Origin: Cardinalis cardinalis
Taxonomy: Eukaryota > Chordata > Aves > Passeriformes > Cardinalidae
DNA length: 64,000 nucleotides
Reading direction: 5' to 3'
Assembly (NCBI GenBank): GCA_014549065.1
Contig: JACDOX010000015.1
Location: forward strand, 4,914,221 to 4,978,220
Shown here piece by piece: positions 1-11,170 of this stretch. The notes under the pieces are model-generated. The model was not told the origin of the DNA, did no database searches, and saw only the letters and a program-made list of their open reading frames with translations. The position numbers and the translations under genes are program-made. Within the stretch, counting starts at the first letter, position 1. Each line of letters begins with the position of its first letter.

Positions 1-1
1 A

Positions 2-93
<92 letters not shown>

Positions 94-95
94 AA

Positions 96-143
<48 letters not shown>

Positions 144-145
144 AA

Positions 146-181
<36 letters not shown>

Positions 182-194
182 AAAAGAAAGAAAG
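1..194. repeat. (AAAG)n microsatellite at the window edge
   Basis: AAAG tandem copies with a few interruptions where one unit reads AAAAAG. It starts before the window, so its full length is not known. Confidence 0.98.
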
Positions 195-1260
195 ATCTCT
201 CCTGGTTTTGATTTACAAGTTTTAAGGCTCCTATAGCATCTGTGTTTAAAAAAATCACACATTTCAAGAAGAACTGTTTTCCTATGTATAATGAAAATCA
301 TAAGGGAATAATATGACTAACAAATTACAGTCAGGTAGTTAATTCTCAGCTTCTGTTAGCTGGCATTGATGCTTCAATTTTCCAGACTAGCTTGAATTAC
401 TTAATTTCCTAGCTTTCATTGTTGTAAGTGGCATTCCTTATAATAATGCAGGAGCAGTTAGGTATTTTTTTTTCCTCTCATGTATTTTATGNATGTAGAA
501 TTTTTAATTAATGTTTATTTAGGGATAAAAAGAAGAGTTTTTGTATCATGGGAATGGCCAAATTTATCACACATGCTAATCTAGTAGTGTCAGCAAAATT
601 ACCCTGGGGATACGTTTGGCTCTATGTATCACACTATCATATATAATTCCAATAATGGGCGTCTCCTGGGGAATAAGAGATAGAAACCAGAAGGAGAGCC
701 AGGAAGTCCAGGGTAGGATGCTGGAACATGCTTTGACAGTGCCTGGCACTGGACATCTCCTCCTTGTGCTGGTGTGGATGGGCAGGAGCCCTGGTGCACT
801 GGAGCATCTCCCCAGCCAAGGGCCCCAGCCAGCCCCAAAGGCTGTGGCACTGCTCATGATCCAGGGCTCTGGGTACAGCTGGGCAGAACTGGGGATTTAT
901 TTTCTCCAGAAGACCAACTGTGAAGATTCCCACTGGGATTATCACACACATAGACTGATTCTGCAAAGCAGTTCAGAACTGCTGGAAATTTTGGCTGAGA
1001 CTGGGAAGGTCAGAGAGGTTGTGCCTTGCAAGGCACAATCAGAGAGCATAGATCAGATTCCTAATTAGGACTCTATCAATTATTTTGAAAGGATGGATAT
1101 GCTTAACAAGAAATTTAGCTGGGTGTCTTTGTACACTCTACGTTAACTATGCTATCAGTATTTTTGCACTTACACTTAGAGTAAAGAACAGAAAGAACTA
1201 GACTTTAATCTGACTCTGCAGTGAAATACAACTAAAAATATTTCAATAAATACATTAGCA
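195..1260. other. Intergenic DNA with a GC-rich island of unknown nature
   Basis: AT-rich DNA with a sharply GC-richer block at about 660-900. That block gives overlapping open frames on both strands (up to 150 codons) but no domain, repeated motif or splice structure that I recognise. It lies just upstream of a CR1 in the same orientation and might be a diverged CR1 5' part, but I could not match it. Confidence 0.4.
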
Positions 1261-1261
1261 A

Positions 1262-2476
1262 CAAATGGGGGCTAAGGGAAACCTCAATCCTTTACTATAT
1301 GTGAGGGGAATCATTGTGACAAATGATGAGGGAAAGGATGAGTTACTTAATGCCTTCTTTGCTGCAGTCTTTATTAGTGAGATAAGTTGTTCTCCAAGTA
1401 ATCAACCTCTGAGCCGACAGGGATGGGGAGCAGAAAAAAAAACATAATCCAAGAGGAACTGGTCAGCAACCTGCTACACCACTTAGACACAAACAAGCGT
1501 ATGGTGTTGGGTGGGGTGCACCAAAGGCTTCTGCAGGAGCTTTCGCACAGCACTGTCTTGGGCAAAGTGGCTTTCCATGTTGTCCACAGGTCTGCCCTTC
1601 CCTGGGTAAAAAGGGAATGGATGGCTGGNTGGCCAGGCCCAGAGAGTGGCAGTGACTGGAGACCAGTCACCAGTGATGTTCCCCATGAGTCAGTGTTGAG
1701 GCCAGTCATGTTTAATATCTTTAACAATTGTCTGGATGAGGAGATCAAGCGCACCCACAGTCAGTTTTCAGATGACACCAGGTTGGATAGGAGTGTTGCC
1801 CTCCTGGAGGGCAGGAAGGCTCTGCAGAGGGATCTGGACAGGCTGGATCAATGGTGCGAGGGTAAACAAGGCCAAGTTCTGGGCCCTGCACTTGTTTCAT
1901 AACCTCCTCCTGCAGTGTAACAGGCTGGGGACAGAGTGGCTGGAAAGTGGTCCAGAGGAAAAGGACCTGGAGGTGCTGGTGGCAGTGGCTGAACAAGAGC
2001 CAGCTTGTGTCCAGGTGTCTAAGAAGGCCATTGGCATCCTGGCCAGCATCAGCCAGCAGAGTGTGGCCAGCAGGACCAGGNCAGGGATTGTCCCCCTGTA
2101 CTCAGCACTGGTGAGGCCACACATCAGATCCTGTGTTCAGTTCTGAGCCTGTGAGTACAAGGACATTGAGNGGCTGGAGTGTGTCCAGAGAAGGGCAATG
2201 GAGCTCATGGAGCATCTGGAGAACAGCTCTGATGAGGACTGGCTGGAGCTGGAGAAAAGGAGGCTCAGGGGAGATCTTATCATTCTCTACAACCACCTGA
2301 AAGAAGGGTGCAGCCAGGTGGGGGGTCAGTCTTCCCTCTGAGGTAAAAATCAATAGAACAAGAGGAAATGGCCTCAAGTTACTCCAGCATAGGTTAGGGA
2401 CAAGGTTTAGTGGTGGACTTGGCAGCACTGGTTTAGCAATTGGGATCAATAATCTTCAGGCTATTTTCCAACCTAA
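1262..2476 (+). mobile_element. CR1 LINE with broken reverse-transcriptase ORF
   Basis: Fragments of the CR1 ORF2 reverse transcriptase occur in order in shifting frames. First come GKDELLNAFFAAVF (about 1337-1378) and ELVSNLLHHLDTNKRMVLGG (about 1456-1515). After an internal deletion come [20 protein letters not shown], the catalytic region SQFSDDTRL (FSDD, about 1764-1790) and [14 protein letters not shown]. Later pieces are PLYSALVRPHIRSCVQF (about 2093-2143), [11 protein letters not shown] and RTRGNG. The 3' end ACTTGGCAGCACTGG.. TTTTCCAACCTAAAT is present, with part of the 3' region deleted. Frameshifts, stops and deletions make it non-functional. Confidence 0.93.
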
Positions 2477-2534
2477 ATTATTATATTACATTATATTATA
2501 TTATATTATTATTATATTATATTATAATATTATT
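2477..2534. repeat. TTATA-type simple repeat at the CR1 tail
   Basis: TTATA/TATTA units directly after CCAACCTAAA, where CR1 elements normally carry their short terminal tandem repeat. It probably grew from that tail. Confidence 0.85.
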
Positions 2535-5500
2535 TTCAATAAAAACTCTGTGTAGATTAATTTTCATAGAAGTGGCTGAATAACTCCTCAAATTTGCTCC
2601 CAAAATTTCAACAATACTGTCAAGAAACCCATTTAGTCTGTCTGTACACTCCCAAGAGAAAGGATTATGGCTTTACTTATATTTTGGATGACCACAAGCA
2701 ACTCTTTGTACTTAAAAAATAAAAACACATTCAAATAGCATTGACTGGCCTCTAACTCTCAAATGTGCACATATGCCCAATAGGCAGTCAGTCCTGCTCA
2801 GAAATGGAATTGAAATTATAATAACCAACTCACCACTTGATTTTTTAAAGCCTTTTTCTGTGTCATTTGCACCTTTTCACTGGGTAGAATTACTTTGGTC
2901 TTTAAATTATATTTTCCTCATTGAATTTCCATGTTGCATGCTCCTTTGCATGTTTCATTGCTCAGCATTATCATTCATTAATGTTTCAGCTGCCTTCTTT
3001 TGTCTGCTGCCCTTCTCCTGTTAGCATCAAGTTTCTTTGCTAGTCAAACAAGTTATCCCACTCTTTTTATAAAGCCTTGGTTATGGCTTTAAAAAAATAA
3101 AAGCAAGAGGATACAAAATCTTCAAATGGCTTATTAGAATTCAGTATGACTGGCAAGTGTCATTTAAAAAAGAGATACTGCACCTTTAATAAATTTAATC
3201 CACGTCTGATTACAGAGGAAGAAAGCTCTTTTTTAATCTTACAGGGCTGGAATATTGCAATAACTGTTCCATCTGATTTTAAAAATAAGATTTGCTAAAG
3301 GTCAACGTATCTCCTGGCCACATATGCAGCAACATTGAAATTTCCTTGGCCAGGGAATAAAAAGATTCTATCATTAAAAATAAAAGCGCAAGGACATCTT
3401 GCAAGCCCATAGGGTTTTTAGAAAGAGAAGGAGACATTTCGTTATCAACTAGCAATCATAAGATTTTTAAGCAATATCTCTAATCTGCTTCTCTTCCCCC
3501 CACCCCCGCTCCCCACAACCCCCCTTTCCTTTTCACATCAAGGTCTTTTTATCTTCCAATTTTGCATCTAAAGATGAGGTGAATGCCATTAGCTCAATTC
3601 AACCTCAAGTGTAGTCAGATGTGCCTGTGATTTCTGAAAAGCACTGTCTAAGGTCACATTAAAATGTATAAGAGCTTTTCTATTCCTGAGAAGGGGGCTT
3701 ATTACCCATCCATGGTGTAAGGGAGTAATGTCAGTGGCCATAGACTAGGGTGAAAACAAAAGAGATACCAGGGTTTCAGGCTTTTGTCAGGGAACCTCTC
3801 TGCCTCCCTTTTATTGCTGTCTGAAGCCCTACAGATAGCGCCACAGACTGTAAACTTGGGCAGTGCTGGGGGAGAGAAAAACAAGTTAAACAGGCTCAGA
3901 CTCTCCTCCTCTGAACCTTCATCTTTAAAAGCTTAACTCTTTCTGCCAAAATAAAATCTGAAAGCAGCTCTCCCCACCCACTGAGGGGTTTTGCTCCTCT
4001 CACTTCCCAGATGGCATTGTCACCACCGTGGGGGCCACCAGAGCCCCAAGCCTGCCAGAGACAGTGGCACCCACTTTGCACCGAGCGCACCAGTGTTCTC
4101 GGAAAAGAAACCTGGTAAATGCTCGTTAGGATTAGAGTCAGGACAAGATCAGAGCTGCCAAATTTGGCAGCAACTTGGAGTGCCATTTTTTTTTTCCTTT
4201 AATTTAAAAAGGGTTGGCAAGTAAAGTTAATGACTATTTACCTGGGCATACCTGGGCATTACCGTATTTTCCTGCAATTGAATTAAGGAGCTGTCACTCA
4301 GGGATAATGCGAGTCATCAGTAAAAATATTACAGTACCAACAGTTTCTGTTTTCCTCCTTTCTTCAGAAAAAAAAAATCAGTCAAAAGAAAAAATTCAAT
4401 CACAGAGACTTTTCAAAAACAGATATTCATGGTCTGGTTTAAAACACTTTTCAAATATAATTGTATATTTTAGACTCAACTCCCATCTCAGACCTTCCTG
4501 TGTGAGGTTATAGCTTTAAGTACCTTGTAGATATCCCTTCAGGGCCATGTGCATGGCTGACTTGCAGCAGTCTGATGTCTTTAAGAGACTGCAGGCATGC
4601 TCTTTCTACTGTACAACTGTGCACTGAACTCCCATGACCTGGTACAGAAGATACACTCTCTTGGTGATCTACTGCTGAAGCTGCAGGTAGGCCTTTTCTG
4701 GAAAACAAGGGATTATTTCCACAACTTCAACTGCCTTTTGCCCTAAGGAATGGGCAAGCTAAAAGCATGAGACAGGTTTTTTCTTCCTTTTTTNTTTCTT
4801 CCCCCAACATCAGGTCTGATTCATCTCCTCTCCAAAGCACATTAAACACAATCTAATTTATAAAGGGTGGGCCAAATGTATTCAGGGCATAATACTTCTG
4901 AATGCTACACTAGGAGTTAATCTGACCCATAATTTTCCACCTTGGTAAATTTTCCCATCTTGCAACAGTGATGCCAGTTAAGTGACTCACTGTGATGAGA
5001 TAATGTAGTGACTTAATTACCATTGTGAACAATGAAGTTACCGTGCCATTTGTGCACCTTAAAATGGCTCACAAGCTAGTAAAGGTAATTCCTGGCTTTA
5101 CTGTGTACCATGGAGCTTATTAGAGGGAGTAATAGATTGATATATCTCTTTCTTTGTGAGTAGGGTTAAGACCTTCTGCAATATTTTTTCATGGGACTAT
5201 ATATTTTCAATCCTTGCCACTGAACTCATTAGCTTTTTCCCATGCAAGCAACTCCCTGTGAAAAGGGAGCTAAGGCATGTTTGCAAACTCCAGGCAGCAA
5301 CACAGATCTGTAATGCAGTCTGCACAATCATTGTGGCATGCAAAGAAAATCACTCGTGCAAAGGAGGCTTTGACGTCTGTGAGATGTGTTTTGTCTCATA
5401 GACAACATTAGCTGGAGTGAAAATCACTCTGTTTCTGTGTGCTGACAGTGCAGTTGACATGCACAGGTGATTCCAGTATAGGTTTCATCTATTTCAAGTA

Positions 5501-7239
5501 CAAACAGCAACGAATATTCAGCATCTCAGGCTTTTTACCCAGGTAAGGCAAAACCTCTCCGCAAGCTGCCCTGCTCAAGATGGTATCCAAAGGCAGGCCA
5601 CCTCTACACACTGCAGAGACAAAGCAAGCTCTCCTAATCTTGTGGAAAGATACAGTGTGTTGTCTTTTTCTTTTCTTGAGAAAAATTGCCATCAGTTGGT
5701 AAACAATCATTCTGGCCTCATGTGACAGCAGATTTAGAAAAATTAAGCTCATGGGTACATCACTGTATTTACCCTATTTGTCCTTTGGTTGTGTCAGTAT
5801 TGTCACTTTCCATGAAGCCCNTGGAGCACAGGCAGCCTTTACTCTGGCCTCACCATGTCAAGCCAACACTTGACCCCAGTACAAAGCACACCTGGTGCCT
5901 CTCAACTCCAGCTAGCCTGGGATCAGAAGGATGAGTTAAATACATAACTTCAAATATAGTCAAAGTTTCACTAGGCTACTTGGTTTGTTTCCACACCCCA
6001 CATGCCAAATACATCCTCTAAATTACTTCCTTATTTGTCATTTATGTACTTTTGAATTTTAATGAATAGTTCTCTCGTTCTTTGCCAAACTCCTATATTC
6101 ATAGAAAGCTGGCATTTCACAAATATCAAAGAGTGCTGCTAAGTGAACCAACCTCAGAGAAACTCAGGAATCATCATTCAAATTCCTTGTTAAAACAGGA
6201 AAACAGCTAAATGACATTTATCTGTTAAAATACAAATAATATTTTCTGTTTATCCCTTCAGTGCTCCTGCACACCCTTAGAATGTCTCCCAAAGTGTTTG
6301 TGCTGTAATTTTGTTATGATGGTTTGAGCTCAGGTTTCAAAATCTGCAGCAGTATGAATCAGATTGGGATTTCAGTTTTCTGCTGTTCTTTTTAATAGGA
6401 AGGTTCATAAAGAAATTGACCCCCCTTTCTTTTTTGGCAGCCATTTGACAGTAGATCATCTTTCTTTTAGTAACCCACATCACTGTTTCCACAGTAATAC
6501 CACCGTATTTCCACAGTAATACTGCAGAGCACAGACATATTGATAACTACAGCAGTGTGAAATATTTGTTTCATATTCATCTTGTTTTGCTCTATTTATT
6601 TATTTTTTAGAAGGAAGGGGTTTTTTTCTGATAAGAAATCTCTGACTTAAGGAACAGCTATAATTTTTGTTTAGGGAAGATGAAAGACCACCTCAGAGAT
6701 CAAGGAAAAGAAACAGGGAAAGAAACAAAGGTGAAATCAACCCAGGTAATTTTTTCACAGAGCCTTCCAATACAAAGCATTGGCAAAGAAAAGCAAAGAC
6801 AGCTATGAGACACTGATCACTGTATCCTCCTGCAATACAGAGAAAAAAGATTTTAGAATCAAAAAGCATTTGGCTATCTTCTGTGGTGAGAGATGGCTGC
6901 TTTGTTTAGATGGTCTCCATTAAAACATAGAGCGACAACTTCTCAGGTACAAAATTGGCTTGTTATGTGGGCTTTAAAATATTCTGAACAGAGAAGCTTT
7001 TACTTAATGCAAAGAACTAAGTGTGTACTTTTTAACACACAGAGACAGAAGTTCAGGATCTGAAATCGGAGATGAATAATAAGAGTACTAAAGTCATAAA
7101 ATAGCTCTATGTGAATGGAAATTCTGNATGGGAAACAAGCAAGAAGAACTAGAAGTATCACTAAATAATGGAATATATGAGAGCCAGTAAAACCTTGTAA
7201 AATGATTCTCATAACCAGAATATCAGTACAGACAGGTTC
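2535..7239. other. Intergenic DNA downstream of BCL11B: no gene
   Basis: No protein-coding gene or young repeat seen. The parts at about 3050-3480 and 4850-5140 are repeat-free with many homeodomain-like TAATTA/TTTAAT motifs and look like conserved non-coding DNA. Two short local duplications occur: TTTCCACAGTAATAC twice near 6486-6523 and CCTGGGCATA twice near 4242-4260. All open frames are under 100 codons without a domain. Confidence 0.6.
5011..5034. promoter_or_regulatory. Palindromic SOX-type site beside a homeodomain site
   Basis: CATTGT-GA-ACAATG (5021-5034) is an exact inverted pair of SOX half-sites with a 2-bp spacer, directly after TTAATTAC (5013-5020). The surrounding 200 bp is repeat-free. 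Paired SOX sites of this geometry bind SOX dimers in known enhancers, but function here is inferred. Confidence 0.35.
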
Positions 7240-7600
7240 AATTTATATAGAAGAGATGCAACGGGAAGAGACAGAGGAGGGATGGTTTTGTATGTAAAAA
7301 ACATCTCCAATGCCAGCAGATGACAATATGAAAATGGAGAATAGGGTAGTGAAGTTTTTGGACAAAGACAAAAGGAATGAAAATCAAAGGGGAATCTACA
7401 GGAGGTAAATGCTATAGATCACCAAGACTGGAGGAAAGGAAGAATAATAATTCTTGGACCAACTCTCAAGATACTTGTAACCACAGGATACCCTCCCCAC
7501 TAGAGAATATAATTTCCCAGATATTTACTGTGCAGCTAGAGCGAGATACAGGTTACATCAAAGAGATTTTTGAATAGTGTGGGAGACAGCTTCATAATCC
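7240..7600 (+). mobile_element. CR1-like LINE endonuclease fragment
   Basis: Decayed translation pieces follow the order of the CR1/L3 apurinic endonuclease domain. GGMVLYVKNI (about 7279-7308) stands where active elements have GGVALYVKE-like wording. GGKCYRSPRLE (about 7402-7434) matches VGVCYRPP, and EYNFPDIYC (about 7506-7532) matches DFNYPDICW, the metal-binding loop region. Frames change between pieces and stops interrupt them. The 5' and 3' borders cannot be placed well. Confidence 0.6.
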
Positions 7601-10194
7601 TGACAGGAGAGATTCCAACTGGTAAATAAGTCAACCTGGAAGTAATTCTTCCTCAGAGGCTTGAATTAATCATGTAGAAGCGACCAGTAAAGAAACTTAG
7701 AATGAGTTAACTACCATTTTCTTGCCCTGAGAGGAAGGGATTCATAGCAAAATATACATTTTAAGAAGCCATATTCTGAGCAGATATGTAATTTAAATTC
7801 AATTCTCCTACCTTCAAATCAGTGACAAGGCAACCATTGATTTTGTTCTTTAATGCTGCCTTCATTTTTGTCTAGAAGTCAATTCACATTTAGATGAGAA
7901 TTTNCAGCACACCAGTAATTCTGCATGAAGGGCAAGGATTCACCTATGAGAGGTTAAAGAGATACTGTCTGACACCAAACCCAGGTGCCAAATCTCACCA
8001 CCTAGTCAAGAGAGACATCTCCCCAGGGTGTTCCAACCCACCTAAGATCTGATTGCCCTCTAGATACAAGTAGGATTCTATGTGAAACACCTTAGGGCAC
8101 CTACAGTTAGGAAGAATTAATCCCCTGCTGGATCCTCACGCGGATGCTGTTATGCTCCCACTAAGAATATTTTTATGTGAAGCAGTTAACTCTGACGGTA
8201 TCCATATGGAGACCGGATAGGAAATCGTTTCAGTGTTGCATACTGTAGCCTACTTTTCCTATCTAAAGAAGACTGACGGATATATTAAAATTCATCTGTG
8301 AGAAACCAAGCTGTGAAATCTCAAAGTACATAGGAAGTGATTGTTTTAGGGTCTACATTAAATTCTCCGCCATTGTTTAACCATCAAATGGTGGTCTAGT
8401 GTATTTCTTCCCATTTTTGCTTTTGAAGCTAGAAATAAAGCTTTCAGGCAGGAGGGCAGAGGCAGTACACTGGCTTCTCTAACTGACATCTTTCCATCTC
8501 TTTTTCTGAGACAGATTACTTCTCTGTCTTCTTCCCAGTGGATTCATGCATACATTTTCCCCCCACTTAAATTAATCTTTAGTCAAAAAGAATGAACGAT
8601 TGCAGTGTACACTCTATTACATAGATTCTTTTTATGCCATGTGTAGTATCATCNATAATTTGCTATTTCTACTAGGTATGTCTTACCTGGGATTTCATTT
8701 GCCTTTTTTACAGCCAATAGCTCAGACACATTTCTGTGTATAAGTTTGCAATGGTTGAGATGCGGGCATATGTCTTCTGTTTAAATGAGTCTCTTTTTTT
8801 CTTGCAGAAATTCTTGTTACTGTTTCCTAGGGGAAGTACTTTGCACTTTGTACTACTAAATTTAAACAAATTTCTAGTACTAATATTCTCCAGATCATTT
8901 GTGTTTCTCCTTCTCCCAGCTTTTGGAAGCACAGAGCCAGTTACACAGTGATGATGGAAACTCTCATGGTTTCTTGTAGCATGAAATCTAGGGCTAGCAG
9001 CAAAGCCTAGAACACAGAGAAAAATCTTCAGACTGTGTAAATCAGCAAAGCTCCTTTGATTCAGTTTTCACAAGGATGTGGCTCTAAATCTCTAGCATGT
9101 GTTCAAAAAATGTAGTCCAGTTAATGTGGAAGAAAATCCAAGTGCTATTGTTCTTTTGAAGACCGAAGATTATTATTCATGAAATGCACTGGGACAACAA
9201 AAAATCTCATAAAGAAAAAACAAACTGAAAAAACCCAAATATGTAACATTTAAAATGAACTTGAAGATTTTTATCTTGGTATGGAAAATAATTTTTCTAC
9301 CATAGATTTGAGATGTTAATAAGTTTTCCCATATGCAGACTAACTTGAAAAGAATACAAATGTCATAATCTGGANTAAAATCATTCCTACTTTATTTGAG
9401 ATATACATCTCGTAATCAAGAATATCCAGGTCCCCCTTTCACAGGCACTGCNATATTCCCCAGGGGTTTTCCATGCTGAAGTTAACTTATGCAGGAAGAA
9501 AATTTAGACAGAGTGAGACTTAGAGCACTAACACACAGGGCTGGAATTCATATACACGTGAAAAAAAATGGATGAACTAATTTTAAAACTGTGTTTGCTA
9601 GATGCACACTGTCTCTTAAGGGTTGTCTGCTGCCTCTCCTGGGTTCTCAGAGCTCTCTGTGAGCTGAGAATTGCAGCCTCTTACTGGATAATCACCAAGG
9701 CAGCTTGTGATAAGTATCACACACAGTGAAGGAAGCAGTTCAGAGTTTCTGAAGGCAAGGTAAATAGGCTTCCATTAATTGGAAAGAGCATTCTTTAATT
9801 ACTTTTCTAGCCTGGACTAGCCTGTTCTAATATATATCATAATTCAGAATACAGTAACTAATGTCTACAGAATTTTCATTACAAAGGGTGAAGAGCTAAC
9901 TTTTTGGGAGCCAAGGGTAGTCGTGCCATTGGTTTTGAAAAGGTCAAGAACTCACCACAGATAGATAAAGTTGTTCCTCACAAGCTCTCTGTGCTTGTGT
10001 GAGCAAGAGCAAGTCTTTGCTCCAGACTCCTGTGGTCTCTCCCACAGCTTGTTTTTGTACTCAAGCCCATTAGCACAGGGACTGTCTCCCTGATTTGTTT
10101 GACTGGACTAAGAGGGTGGGAAGAGCACCACACAAAAGGTCTCAAAGTAGTTTAAAAAGGCTATTAAAAACTTAAAATAAATGTAAGCAAGTTT
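7601..10194. other. Intergenic DNA: no gene
   Basis: AT-rich, with no recognised gene, RNA or interspersed repeat. A small hairpin CTCACAAGC..GCTTGTGTGAG lies near 9977-10004. Open frames are at most 74 codons. Confidence 0.6.
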
Positions 10195-11170
10195 TTTGAG
10201 CACCGTACACCTAAGAACATAAAACCCACCCTGGATCAGACAGCAATCTGCCCAGCATGTGCCCAGTGATGGATATTTGGGGAAGCAGCAGAGATGCAGG
10301 TCCAGGCTGGGCCTTGTCTGCAGTTTACCTGTCAAGCCTCCCTCAATCAGTTCTAAAGATCCCNTGAAGCAGAGTTTACTTCTGAAACATATGGTTTAGC
10401 AACCACCACCAGAATTTCATGAATATGTCTAATTCTTTTTTTTTAACTCATTTTTGCTTTTCACTTCCACCATATCCTATTCTCCATTTTGATTATGTTG
10501 TGCATAAAAAAAAAAAAAGGAAGGCTTTGTTGTTTTAAACCTAGTAATTTCACTGAATTGTGAAAATCAGAGTCTAATCCTTCCCTAATGACATTCTCGG
10601 CAATATTNATTATATACCCTCAAAAGTTCCTTTCCAAGCTAAAAAGTCCAATTCTTTCCAGTCCACAGTGTATGGAAGGTATTCCTGCATCTGATAAAAC
10701 ACACCACATTTCTCCACAATTNCATTCAGTATTTAAGATACAGATATGCCGTGAACATGCATAAGAACAGAACAATGCTTATTTTTCCCATTACTCTTTA
10801 CTTAAATATTCCTAATCTCCCTTTGCCTTTTTTGAACTGACCCTTCTGAACAGCTCTCTGAAATTATTGAAACATCCCTGGGCAGCTATACCATCCTGTC
10901 CATAGATACACANAGAAATGAGCAGAAAATTATTTTAAGGAGAATTCCTCCCTCACTGTAACAATTTTGCAGTTACCACCACTGAATTTCATTTGCCATC
11001 TAAAAACAGAGTCTCTCTGGATCATGGGATACTTCAATCAAAGCTACTAAATGTACCTATCAGAATGTAACTATCAGAAGTCAATTTTGGTAGATAACAC
11101 TCTTCATAATTTTTTTAATAATTGATCCCATTTTATCCTACTTAATTCCCAATTATTCAAGAATCTATGT
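10195..11170 (-). mobile_element. Old CR1-like LINE copy, antisense
   Basis: The plus strand follows, block by block, the antisense wording of an old sauropsid CR1-type LINE. Blocks in order are CCTAAGAACATAAAACCCACCCTGGATCAGAC; TTGTTTTAAACCTAGTAATTTCA; TTTCCAAGCTAAAAAGTCCAATTC with TATGGAAGG; CACATTTCTCCACAAT with CATTCAGTATTTAAGATACAGATATGCCGTG; CTTTGCCTTTTTTGAACTGAC; and GAATTTCATTTGCCATCTAAAAACAGAGTC. The true 3' end of the element is at the low-coordinate side. It is heavily diverged with no usable reading frame, so it is an ancient insertion. Confidence 0.75.

Noticed and set aside
616..1068. A 150-codon plus-strand frame
   Set aside because: It lies in a GC-rich block that is open on both strands, with no domain and no sign of exon structure.
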